NCBI GenBank assembly: GCA_031292015.1
Contig: JARLHY010000159.1
Location: 1 to 14,611 of the forward strand
From: Negativicutes bacterium
GTDB taxonomy: Bacteria > Bacillota_C > Negativicutes > Sporomusales_B > JARLHX01
Length of the DNA stretch: 14,611 bases
Direction: 5' to 3'
The notes under the pieces were generated by a model. It was not told where the DNA came from and did no database searches. It saw nothing but the letters and a program-made list of their open reading frames with translations. Both the position numbers and the translations under genes were made by a program. Below, piece after piece: positions 8,306 to 14,430 of the stretch (positions are counted from its first letter, which is position 1; each line of letters opens with the position of its first letter).

Positions 8306-8799
8306 TCCTTCCCCAGCAGGAACGGGGCAAAGCCAATCTCGGCCCACACCGAATTATAAATCACCCGCATAAGGCCGTCGACCCTGCGGCGCAGCATATG
8401 CTTGGTCTCAGCCAGGGAAGCGAAAAACAGCCGGGTGGCAGGATGAGCGCTATTGGCGGCAGCCTGCTGATAGAACTGGCCTGATTTTTCCACCAGCGCC
8501 TGGGTCATCCACAGAGCGGTCAAGCTGAAGAGGTTTTTCTCTGTTGCGGCAGAGAAATCCCGCAGGATCTTCTGCCAGACCTCGTCACCGCCAAGGAGCG
8601 CGGCCGAATCCACCCCGGGATAACGGCCGGCGTCCACGTCCGTGTACTGAGCCCTGTCCAGCAGCAGCTCAAACCCGGCCTGAAACTTGCCGACAGCCGC
8701 CAAAAAGGGCTGAAGTTCATCCGGCGCCTGCTGGATGACCGCCTCCATCTCCTGCCGGATGCTCGCTTCCAGCGTCGCTGCACACAGCAGCACATTCAT
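8302..8799 (-). CDS. helical protein, possible divergent ferritin-like domain
   Basis: The product is 165 residues, apparently all-helical and soluble, with no signal peptide. I do not recognise a named family. The second half reads like the second helix pair of a ferritin-like/rubrerythrin-type fold: ALVEKSGQFYQQAA (101-114) with Glu104, then SLAETKH (128-134) giving an ExxH pair at Glu131/His134. The N-terminal half (1-55) lacks an obvious matching ExxH, so a full di-iron site is doubtful and the fold call is inference. The gene has a very strong site, AGGAGGAGG, about eight bases before the ATG at 8799. An intrinsic terminator sits immediately upstream of that site, so the gene may depend on readthrough from the tautomerase gene or on a promoter I cannot see. 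It converges on fixX and overlaps it by four bases. Confidence 0.75.
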   Translation of the reverse strand: MNVLLCAATLEASIRQEMEAVIQQAPDELQPFLAAVGKFQAGFELLLDRAQYTDVDAGRYPGVDSAALLGGDEVWQKILRDFSAATEKNLFSLTALWMTQALVEKSGQFYQQAAANSAHPATRLFFASLAETKHMLRRRVDGLMRVIYNSVWAEIGFAPFLLGKD

Positions 8800-8820
8800 C
8801 GGTGTTTCCTCCTCCTACTG

Positions 8821-8852
8821 AAAAAACAGCCCATTTCCTGGTGAAATGGGCT
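8821..8852 (-). terminator. intrinsic terminator after tautomerase gene, abutting next RBS
   Basis: A perfect 10-bp stem, AGCCCATTTC (8828-8837) with GAAATGGGCT (8843-8852), has a five-base loop. On the minus strand it is followed by G and six T (8826-8821). It ends transcripts of the tautomerase gene (stop at 8888). The ribosome binding site of the next minus-strand gene begins only a few bases after the T-run. Confidence 0.85.
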
Positions 8853-8887
8853 TAGTTTATGGACAAAGTATATTGTAGGCTGGTTTC

Positions 8888-9073
8888 TTACTTATCGCTC
8901 AGGAGTTTGCCGGCCTTGGCAAAGTTGGTCCGCGGCAGATCCCGCATGGTAATCCCGACAGCCTCGGCCGGGCATTGGAAAACTTCACAAATCGCTTCAG
9001 TTATCTTTTTCGCGACTTCCCGTTTTTGCTCAACAGTGCGTCCTTCGGCCAGATCAATCTGTACAAATGGCAT
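8888..9073 (-). CDS. 4-oxalocrotonate tautomerase family protein
   Basis: This is a 61-residue small tautomerase, typical of the 4-OT family, whose members form hexamers and use the N-terminal proline as general base after Met removal. Numbering from that proline: Pro1 (MPFVQI start), Arg11 (AEGR) and an aromatic Phe50 are present. Position 39, an arginine in canonical XylH, is glycine here; Arg43 and Arg47 lie nearby. The true substrate is therefore uncertain. The ATG at 9073 has AAGGAGGAG upstream at good spacing. There are no aromatic meta-cleavage genes around it, so a catabolic role in 2-hydroxymuconate isomerisation is not supported. It forms its own transcription unit ended by the hairpin at 8821-8852. 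Confidence 0.9.
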   Translation of the reverse strand: MPFVQIDLAEGRTVEQKREVAKKITEAICEVFQCPAEAVGITMRDLPRTNFAKAGKLLSDK

Positions 9074-9182
9074 ATGTATCTCCTCCTTATTGTCTTTCCT
9101 AGTCTATTCGGCGTACGGAAAAATATCCCTTCCTGTTCCAGGTAAGATTAACCACGAAAATTAATACCTGCGCATAACAAAA

Positions 9183-9214
9183 ACAAGGTCGCCCGTAAAT
9201 TCGGGAGACCTTGT
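9183..9214 (-). terminator. intrinsic terminator of the 219-residue protein gene
   Basis: ACAAGGTC (9183-9190) pairs with GACCTTGT (9207-9214). After one mismatch, CCCG (9192-9195) pairs with CGGG (9202-9205), around a six-base loop. On the minus strand the stem runs into TTTTTGTT, about ten bases after the gene's stop at 9225. A shorter TTTT on the plus side may make it bidirectional. Confidence 0.8.
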
Positions 9215-9224
9215 TTTAACTTCT

Positions 9225-9884
9225 CTAAGGAACCAGAACCGATGTAAGGGGTTTCAGGTTCACCCAGGCCCGGTACTTGCCGCACAGCGACAGCATCCCG
9301 CCCGGAATCGCCGGCCCGAAAACATTCAGGGCCCCCAGCGTGACAAGTAACGGCGACTCCACCGCCCCTGTCCCGATCAGCATCATACAGTCGCATACTT
9401 CCCCCAGCAGTCCGCCGATCACCCAGCCGCCAAACAGCCCCACACCGCCGTCCCGGCCGTTGAAGCGTACCAGTTCCTCCAGCAGTTTCTCGTGCTGGCG
9501 GGTCATCTGGCGCATGATCGGATACGGTTTGAATTGTGGCACTACGTTTGCCTGCACCGGCAGCGGCGTCGGCGTAAAAGCCGCGCTCAGCGGCGGCACG
9601 GCGAATCGGCCTTCGATCATGGCGGCGATGTCACATATGTCCAGCAGCATTTCGCATAAAGGAATATCCAGCGGCTCCTGTACCCCGTTCGCCGGCCGGA
9701 AAAGCACTTGGTTCACGCCTGGCACGCCGACCGGGGGCAGTATCCCGACCACCCAGTCGCTCATCGCTCCTATCTGGCCAAAGACCGCCGAGCCGTCGAT
9801 CAGCAGCAGCAAAAAATTATAGCCGCGCAAATCCCTCAGTGCCCGGCAAAACTCGCGGTTGCAGAAATGATGTAACCCTTCCAT
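9225..9884 (-). CDS. protein of unknown function with two similar beta-rich halves
   Basis: The product is 219 residues and I do not recognise the family. There is no clear signal peptide or transmembrane helix. Residues 15-65 (ALRDLRG, LLLLIDGSAVFGQIG, VVGILPPVG) and 137-187 (ELVRFNG, VGLFGGWVIGGLLGEV, MMLIG) look like two copies of one pattern: a short helix or turn, then alternating hydrophobic strands around a (D/G)G-x3-(F/I)G-x-(I/L) core. That is reminiscent of a small Sm/SH3-like barrel. The linker (about 95-122) is rich in Pro. The ATG at 9884 has AGGAGG eleven bases upstream; a TTG at 9893 would leave only two bases, so I reject it. A -10-like TATACT lies at 9914-9919. The gene has its own terminator and no functional neighbour. 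Confidence 0.75.
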   Translation of the reverse strand: MEGLHHFCNREFCRALRDLRGYNFLLLLIDGSAVFGQIGAMSDWVVGILPPVGVPGVNQVLFRPANGVQEPLDIPLCEMLLDICDIAAMIEGRFAVPPLSAAFTPTPLPVQANVVPQFKPYPIMRQMTRQHEKLLEELVRFNGRDGGVGLFGGWVIGGLLGEVCDCMMLIGTGAVESPLLVTLGALNVFGPAIPGGMLSLCGKYRAWVNLKPLTSVLVP

Positions 9885-9995
9885 CTCCTTCAAAGCCTCC
9901 TTCGCTTTTGTTTAGTATAAGGTATGACCGACCGGCGGCACCTGTTACACCTCGCCGCCGCCATCGTCAAGGAAGCTTGCGGCCGGGAAAAATAA

Positions 9996-10016
9996 AAAAC
10001 GGCCCAAGGCCGCTTT
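9996..10016 (-). terminator. intrinsic terminator downstream of TVP38 gene and palindrome
   Basis: Read on the minus strand, AAAGCGGCC-TTG-GGCCG (10016-10000) runs into TTTTTTATTTTT (9999-9988). The stem is five strong base pairs (10000-10004 with 10008-10012), extended by one G-U and A-U pairs into the T-run. It lies about 190 bases past the TVP38 stop, beyond the palindromic element, and is the likely end of that transcript. Confidence 0.75.
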
Positions 10017-10061
10017 AGGGTTGTTTGGAAGCTCATTTGTCCATTTTTCCGAAATGTATAT

Positions 10062-10185
10062 AGGCTGTTCAAAAAGGTCAAGATGCTAGGCGGCTGCGAG
10101 GAAGCGCGCGCAGACAGTACATGATGCGTACGGCAAGCGCGCTCCCGGAGCACCAACGACGCAGATTGGCCTTTTTCAACAGCCT
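10062..10185. repeat. ~124-bp near-palindromic element (MITE/REP-like)
   Basis: The ends are inverted: AGGCTGTTCAAAAAGG (10062-10077) matches the reverse complement of the right end, AGGCTGTTGAAAAAGG, with one difference. Imperfect pairing continues inward: AAGCGCGC matches GAGCGCGC, and GTAC-ATGATGC-GTAC is at the centre. The whole unit can therefore fold as one hairpin with arms near 58 bases. It lies in the 3' region of the TVP38 gene, 16 bases past its stop, and codes for nothing. The arrangement is that of a non-autonomous miniature element or large REP-type palindrome. Other copies in the genome are expected but none is visible in this window. Confidence 0.75.
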
Positions 10186-10201
10186 AATCAACGGCCTGGG
10201 G

Positions 10202-10879
10202 CTATTGTGCCTGTACCTTCTTGCACCTCTTCTTCCTCCACCACAACCACCCGTACAGGGCAATCACCAGCAGGATGATGAAAACCAGCCTGTGCATATT
10301 TTCCCCGGCGTAAACCAGGTCATGTCCCAAAAGAACCTTGATGACCACCGGCGGCAGCTTGCCAAGGAGGGTAGCCGCGAAAAAGTGGCGGAAGGAAATC
10401 CGGCTGATGGCCGCCACGGCGGTGATGATCCCGGATGGCGCCAGCGGCAGCAGCCGGGCGATAAGCAGGGCCTTAAACCCGTTTACGGCGCTGTAGTCGT
10501 CCACCTGCTGCAGATAGGGGCTTTTGCAGACCCAGCTTGCCACCGCTTTGCGAAAGAAATAGCGGGCGAAAACAAACATGAAGATGGCGCCGATAACCTC
10601 GCCCATCCAGGAAATAACCGTGCCCCAGAATAGCCCGTACACGATTCCGGCCGCCCCGGACAAAATCATGAACGGAAACACAATGGTAAAGGTCATAATC
10701 ACAAATAAAACCAGGGTTACCAATATGCCGGCCGTCCCGAACGACCGGAGATAATCCGCCAGCGCCGCGATGTCGCCCCGCTGGATGATACTGTAGGCGT
10801 GCCTAAAAAAGTCCGGCTGCCACCAATAGACAAAACCAGCCAGCAGGACAACTCCCAGCCAGCCCCATAATTTGCTCAT
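10202..10879 (-). CDS. TVP38/TMEM64 family (DedA-like) membrane protein
   Basis: This 225-residue integral membrane protein belongs to the TVP38/TMEM64, or SNARE-associated/VTT, superfamily. Relatives in DedA act in lipid scrambling or membrane homeostasis, but no function is established for this one. There is a first membrane segment at about 4-20, a hydrophobic block at 50-106 containing FPFMILSGAAGIVYG (68-82), and the family signature ARLLPLAPSGIITAVAAIS (141-159) followed by FRHFFAATLLGKLPP (163-177). A last membrane helix at about 197-214 is followed by a basic tail (RKKRCKK). The length is usual. The ATG at 10879 has AAGGAAG at suitable spacing. A good promoter lies just upstream. A palindromic repeat and a terminator follow. 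Confidence 0.92.
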   Translation of the reverse strand: MSKLWGWLGVVLLAGFVYWWQPDFFRHAYSIIQRGDIAALADYLRSFGTAGILVTLVLFVIMTFTIVFPFMILSGAAGIVYGLFWGTVISWMGEVIGAIFMFVFARYFFRKAVASWVCKSPYLQQVDDYSAVNGFKALLIARLLPLAPSGIITAVAAISRISFRHFFAATLLGKLPPVVIKVLLGHDLVYAGENMHRLVFIILLVIALYGWLWWRKKRCKKVQAQ

Positions 10880-10923
10880 CTGCTTCTTCCTTATCTTTGT
10901 TTTCCATGGGCACTTACGGACTT

Positions 10924-10952
10924 AATATACTAAAATTATCAGCAAAAGGCAA
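10924..10952 (-). promoter_or_regulatory. promoter of TVP38 family gene
   Basis: On the minus strand, TTGCCT (10952-10947) and TATATT (10929-10924) are separated by exactly 17 bases. They match the sigma-70 consensus at four and five of six positions. The predicted start site lies about 38 bases before the ATG. Confidence 0.6.
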
Positions 10953-10972
10953 CCACAGTACCCATAGGAAAA

Positions 10973-10997
10973 CGGCACACCGTTTTGCAGTGTGCCG
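10973..10997 (-). terminator. possible terminator after the small Cys-rich gene
   Basis: CGGCACAC (10973-10980) pairs perfectly with GTGTGCCG (10990-10997) around a nine-base loop. The minus-strand continuation is TTTTCC, a short T-run. The hairpin lies 74 bases past the stop of the small gene at 11071 and just upstream of the TVP38 promoter. Termination is plausible but weak. Confidence 0.45.
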
Positions 10998-11070
10998 CCA
11001 TAGTGTCCTCAAAACTCTTAAATCTCTCTTTACAGGAATATCCCTGGCTGTTCTCTTCTTTGCCTCTAAT

Positions 11071-11277
11071 CTAATGCAGCCGCTGCTTGATCTCCGAAAC
11101 AAATATCCGGCACGATCCGCCCAGCCAGTGAACACAGTCCGGACACCGCCTGGCGTATGTCTCGGCCGAAACATTTACCCACGAAAAACCGTAGCCCATG
11201 GCGTTGATAACATGCTCGAACTCTTGACATTCTCCGGCAATGTTTCGTACCTGCTGCTCGTTATATGCTCTTTCCAC
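11071..11277 (-). CDS. small Cys-rich protein with C2HC zinc-binding-like motif
   Basis: The product has 68 residues if read from the GTG at 11277, where GAGGTGG lies eight bases upstream. An ATG at 11319 would give 82 residues but has only GGAG one base before it and a basic, unpatterned N-terminus. The segment RRCPDCVHWLGGSC has Cys-x2-Cys-x-His-x5-Cys, a C2HC metal-site pattern, followed by an amphipathic end (FVSEIKQRL). The upstream part contains AGECQEFEHVINAMGYG. I do not know a named family, though short proteins with this kind of C-terminal motif occur in Firmicutes. A plus-strand frame overlaps it but has no such features. Function is unknown; metal or nucleic-acid binding is only a guess. 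Confidence 0.6.
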   Translation of the reverse strand: MERAYNEQQVRNIAGECQEFEHVINAMGYGFSWVNVSAETYARRCPDCVHWLGGSCRIFVSEIKQRLH

Positions 11278-11411
11278 CCCATGCACCACCTCATGATTTA
11301 TTCTTCTTTTAGTGTGCATTCTCCGGGGTAAAAATATTTTTTTGTCTGCATGTATATTTCTAAGGAATAATGCGCAAAATTAGAATGTAAATTTTCTCCT
11401 CTCCCATAATT

Positions 11412-11438
11412 GGCGGCCTACAGCCGCCGCTTTTTTTT
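11412..11438 (+). terminator. plus-strand intrinsic terminator without an obvious gene
   Basis: GGCGGC (11412-11417) pairs with GCCGCC (11423-11428), with loop CTACA, followed by GC and eight T (11431-11438). The T-run is only on the plus strand, where the nearest upstream gene is none I accept. It may end an unseen rightward transcript, or block antisense transcription into recG, which ends at 11492 on the other strand. Confidence 0.7.
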
Positions 11439-11491
11439 GCCGTCTTCCGCTTTTTATTTATCGCAGCCGGACCTGGGGCGACCGGCGGCGC

Positions 11492-13537
11492 TCAGTTGTT
11501 GAAAATCATCCCAAAATGGCCCCCGAACCGGTCGGCCAGCACCGGCCGGATGCTGTCGAAGCGGTCCGCCGCGGCAACGGTTTGCTGGGCGGCACGGCGT
11601 GCCTCCAGCAAAACAGCGCTGTCCTTGAGAATATCGGCGATCTTCAGGTCAGGGATGCCATGCTGTCTTGTGCCGAAAAACTGGCCCGGCCCCCGCAGCG
11701 TCAGATCCTTCTCCGCCAGTTCGAAGCCGTCCTGGGTCTTGGCCATGATCGCCAGCCTATCTTTCGTCTCGGGATTCTGGCTGTCGGACAGCAATATACA
11801 ATACGACTGGTGCTCGCCCCGGCCGACCCGGCCCCGCAACTGATGGAGCTGGGCCAGTCCGAACCGGTCCGCCCCTTCCACCAGCATGACCGAGGCGTTG
11901 GGCACATTGACACCGACCTCGATGACGGTGGTGGCCACCAGGACCTGTATTTCGCCGCAGTAAAAGGCGTTCATGACCCGCTCTTTCTCCTGGGGTTTCA
12001 TTTTCCCGTGGACGAGCCCGCAGGTCAGCTCTTTAAAATAGCTCACCCGGAGCTGCTCGTACATCTGAACGGCAGACTGGACCTCCAGCTTTTCCGACTC
12101 CTCCACCAGCGGGCAGACCACATAGGCCTGGCGGCCGCCGGTCACTTCCTTGCCTACGAAGGTATACACCCGCTGCCGCATATCGCTGCCGACAGCGTAG
12201 GTTTTTATCGGCTTGCGGCCCGGCGGCAGTTCGCGGATTACCGACACGTCCAGATCGCCGTAAACCGTCAGCGCCATCGTCCGCGGTATCGGCGTGGCCG
12301 TCATGACCAGCACATCCGGCATCGAGCCTTTGGCCTGCAACGTGGACCGCTGGCGCACCCCGAAACGATGCTGCTCGTCGGTGATCACCAGCCCCAGGTG
12401 TTTGAACTCCACGTCCTCCTGAATCAGGGCATGGGTTCCCACCACCACATCCACCAGACCGTCCCGAAGTCGTGACAATACTTCCTCCTTGATCCGGCGG
12501 GTCAGTTTGCCGGTAAGGGCGGCGATCCTGATCCCCAGCGGGGCCAGCGACTGGGCCAGGGTATGGCAATGCTGCTCAGCCAGAATTTCGGTCGGAGCCA
12601 TCATCGCGCCCTGATAACCATTTTCCACTGCCTTAGCCAGGGCGATCGCCGCCAGTATCGTCTTGCCTGAGCCGACGTCCCCCTGAATCAGACGCTGCAT
12701 CGGCGTCACATCTTCCATGTCGGCCTTGATATCCGCGAGAGCCGCTTTCTGGTCGCCGGTCAGGACAAACGGAAGCCGGTCCTGAACCCCTTTCACCAGC
12801 TCGCCGTCAGGAGCATGCTTGATACCGCCGCCCTGTTTGTTTTTGCCTTTCAGATACAGGAGGCCGCACTGCAGCAGATACAGTTCTTCGAAAACCAGCC
12901 GCCGCCGGGCCGCCTCCAGCGTCGCCAGATCCTGCGGGAAATGGATGTTCTCCAGCGCGTCCCGCCGGGCCAGCAGCGAAAACTGGCTGAGGATATCAGC
13001 CGGCAAAAACTCCTGCACTGCGCCGAACGTATCCATAGCCTGGCGGATCAGCGTCCTCAGCCACCGCTGACCGACGCTTTCGCTGGCCGGATAAACAGGC
13101 ACAATCCTGCCGGTGTGGAGAAAATCGGCGCCGTCGTCCACCTCCACCTCCGGGTGGGAAATCTGGACTTGCCCGAAGCGCCGTTCCACTTTGCCGGAAA
13201 TGATCATTTCCGTATCAGGCTTGAACCATCTTTTGATATAGGCCTGATTGAACCAGACCAGCTGAGCGCTGCCGGTGTCGTCCCTAACGGTGATTTTGGT
13301 CAGGGTCAGTCCCCGCCGGGGTTTGGAATCCTGCACCTTTACCACCGTGGCCCGGAAGGTCTGGACCTCGTTGTCCCGCAAGAATTGGATGGGTTTAAGC
13401 TGGCTGCGGTCCTCATAGCGCCGCGGATAATGCTCCAGCAGATCGCCGACAGTGAACACGTTCAGCTTGGCCAGCATGTCGGCCTTGGCCGGGCCGACAC
13501 CTTTCATATATTTGATACTTGTGGACCAGTTCTGCAA
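11492..13537 (-). CDS. recG: ATP-dependent DNA helicase RecG
   Basis: RecG remodels stalled replication forks and branch-migrates Holliday junctions. The 681-residue length is standard. The N-terminal wedge domain starts with YMKGVGPAKADMLAKL (10-25) and LLEHYPRRYEDR (33-44). The OB-fold follows, with ITVRDDTGSAQLVWFNQ (82-98). Helicase motifs are GDVGSGKT (286-293, Walker A), APTEILAEQH (314-323), DEQHRFG (387-393, the RecG-type DEQH box) and TATPIPRT (413-420). The second RecA domain has TVIEVGVNVPNA and QLRGRVGRG. The start is a TTG at 13537 with GGAG nine bases upstream; an in-frame stop lies two codons before it, and the next ATG (codon 11) would cut into the conserved N-terminus. It lies 55 bases after the DUF1858 gene and is probably co-transcribed with it. 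Confidence 0.97.
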   Translation of the reverse strand: MQNWSTSIKYMKGVGPAKADMLAKLNVFTVGDLLEHYPRRYEDRSQLKPIQFLRDNEVQTFRATVVKVQDSKPRRGLTLTKITVRDDTGSAQLVWFNQAYIKRWFKPDTEMIISGKVERRFGQVQISHPEVEVDDGADFLHTGRIVPVYPASESVGQRWLRTLIRQAMDTFGAVQEFLPADILSQFSLLARRDALENIHFPQDLATLEAARRRLVFEELYLLQCGLLYLKGKNKQGGGIKHAPDGELVKGVQDRLPFVLTGDQKAALADIKADMEDVTPMQRLIQGDVGSGKTILAAIALAKAVENGYQGAMMAPTEILAEQHCHTLAQSLAPLGIRIAALTGKLTRRIKEEVLSRLRDGLVDVVVGTHALIQEDVEFKHLGLVITDEQHRFGVRQRSTLQAKGSMPDVLVMTATPIPRTMALTVYGDLDVSVIRELPPGRKPIKTYAVGSDMRQRVYTFVGKEVTGGRQAYVVCPLVEESEKLEVQSAVQMYEQLRVSYFKELTCGLVHGKMKPQEKERVMNAFYCGEIQVLVATTVIEVGVNVPNASVMLVEGADRFGLAQLHQLRGRVGRGEHQSYCILLSDSQNPETKDRLAIMAKTQDGFELAEKDLTLRGPGQFFGTRQHGIPDLKIADILKDSAVLLEARRAAQQTVAAADRFDSIRPVLADRFGGHFGMIFNN

Positions 13538-13592
13538 AAATCATCACTCCACAGCACTCTGCGGTTACGCTGCCGAAACCGAAGGGCTCAGG

Positions 13593-13784
13593 CTATTTTC
13601 CCAGTCGGTTCAATTCCGCCAGCAGCGCGTCGACATCGACTTCATGCATCATGGCAGCATTCTCGATGGTCTCGTTGACCGAGCCCATGCAGCCGCCGCA
13701 GGCCATCCCGTGCCGGGCGAAAACTTCCCTGGCTGCAGGGTAAAGCCGCAGGGCTTCAATGACCGAAGTATCCTTCGTGACCAC
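13593..13784 (-). CDS. DUF1858 / hybrid-cluster-protein-associated redox disulfide protein
   Basis: This 63-residue protein matches the DUF1858-type domain, which also includes the family named for association with hybrid cluster protein. The pattern is VIEALRLYPAAREVFARHGMACGGCMGS, with the CxxC pair at Cys29 and Cys32, followed by a helix (TIENAAMMH) and VDVDALLAELN. Proteins of this kind are presumed to be small redox or metal-binding factors; the biochemical role is not established. The start is GTG at 13784 with GGAGG eight bases upstream. Transcription is away from rpmB and toward recG, so it is the first gene of a likely two-gene unit. A -10-like TATAGT lies upstream without a clear -35. 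No hybrid cluster protein gene is in the window. Confidence 0.88.
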   Translation of the reverse strand: MVTKDTSVIEALRLYPAAREVFARHGMACGGCMGSVNETIENAAMMHEVDVDALLAELNRLGK

Positions 13785-13880
13785 ACTACCCGCCTCCTAT
13801 CAGACTATAGTTTCCTAGTTCCATATTTATGCCCGATTTCCTGCCCTGACACAATTCACCGCTTTTTATTGTTCCAGCCC

Positions 13881-13910
13881 TTGCAAACAGCGGCGCAGAT
13901 GTGTTAAAAT
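13881..13910 (+). promoter_or_regulatory. promoter of rpmB
   Basis: TTGCAA (13881-13886) and TAAAAT (13905-13910) have an 18-base spacer. The matches to consensus are four and five of six. It predicts a leader of about 45 bases before the strong ribosome binding site AAAGGAGGTG at 13949-13958. I see no structured autoregulatory element in so short a leader. Confidence 0.6.
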
Positions 13911-13964
13911 ACTGATGTTATCCCTACAGCGATATCTTGTCCTTCATCAAAGGAGGTGGAATAA

Positions 13965-14156
13965 ATGGCAAATTTATGCGATGTTTGCGGTAAAGGCGAG
14001 CGGGCCGGAATGAACGTCAGCCACTCGAACCTGAAAACCAAACGCACCTGGAAACCGAACATTCAGCGAGTCAAAGCCTTGGTAAAAGGTGAAATACACA
14101 GGGTAAATGTATGCACCCGCTGTCTCCGCAGCGGCAAAGTGCAACGGGCCATCTAA
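13965..14156 (+). CDS. rpmB: 50S ribosomal protein L28
   Basis: This 63-residue large-subunit ribosomal protein fits bL28 throughout: MANLCDVCGKG start, the conserved NVSHSNLKTKRTWKPNIQRV stretch (17-36) and the VCTRCLRSGKV end. It is the zinc-binding (C+) form, with Cys5/Cys8 and Cys50/Cys53. The ATG at 13965 follows AAAGGAGGTG by six bases. It is a single-gene unit with its own promoter and terminator, divergent from DUF1858-recG. Confidence 0.98.
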   Translation: MANLCDVCGKGERAGMNVSHSNLKTKRTWKPNIQRVKALVKGEIHRVNVCTRCLRSGKVQRAI

Positions 14157-14163
14157 CCATCGG

Positions 14164-14200
14164 ATAAGGTACGGCGCAAGCCAAGTGCCTTATTTTTTTT
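14164..14200 (+). terminator. intrinsic terminator of rpmB
   Basis: ATAAGGTAC (14164-14172) pairs with GTGCCTTAT (14185-14193) with one wobble pair. Inside, GGC-GCAA-GCC (14173-14182) forms a GNRA-capped stem with an AA bulge. A run of eight T (14193-14200) follows. It starts eight bases after the rpmB stop. Confidence 0.9.
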
Positions 14201-14258
14201 GCCTTTTTCGGCTGGTGAGAAAGAGGTCCTCTTTTAATCTGCTAGACAGGAACCGGAC

Positions 14259-14280
14259 GGGGTTTTCCGCAGCGGGACTC
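14259..14280. repeat. 22-bp direct repeat, right copy
   Basis: This copy is identical to 300-321 except for one C in place of T. It lies 150 bases before the 181-bp repeat copy 2, whereas the left copy lies 118 bases after copy 1. The two repeats are therefore not part of one simple duplicated block. Confidence 0.65.
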
Positions 14281-14298
14281 GCCCACATACGTGGATAA

Positions 14299-14345
14299 GT
14301 GAAAACTAAAAACTCGGGAAAAATCACCCCGAGTCTTAGTTTCAC
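14299..14345 (-). terminator. terminator-like hairpin facing leftward
   Basis: The inner stem is ACTCGGG (14312-14318) with CCCGAGT (14328-14334). The outer arms, 14299-14309 and 14336-14345, pair with one bulged A. On the minus strand the inner stem runs into TTTTTAGTTTT, as in an intrinsic terminator. It would end a leftward transcript entering from the repeat at 14431-14611 or beyond the window. Confidence 0.55.
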
Positions 14346-14430
14346 TAATATCCACAGCTATTATCAACGATACCTTTCCCTCTCATCCGGGCTTTTCCCC
14401 GCTTTCCACCGCAAAAGTGCCGGTCGGCGA

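Larger units (their letters stand above)
14201..14430. other. gene-free stretch between rpmB terminator and repeat copy 2
   Basis: No credible gene is present. The plus-strand frame at 14299-14529 crosses a hairpin and enters the repeat, and has no family features. The stretch holds the right copy of the 22-bp motif (14259-14280) and an inward-facing terminator-like hairpin (14299-14345). Confidence 0.6.

Noticed and set aside
9890..10156. 88-residue minus-strand frame
   Set aside because: It crosses a terminator and enters the palindromic element; the coding look is accidental.
10897..11331. 144-residue plus-strand frame
   Set aside because: It overlaps the small C2HC gene and the TVP38 promoter, lacks a good ribosome site and has no recognisable domain. 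The terminator to its right keeps a rightward RNA possible but not this protein.
11516..12475. 319-residue plus-strand frame antisense to recG
   Set aside because: It is opposite RecG helicase motifs and has no features of its own. The frame at 12815-13678 is rejected for the same reason.
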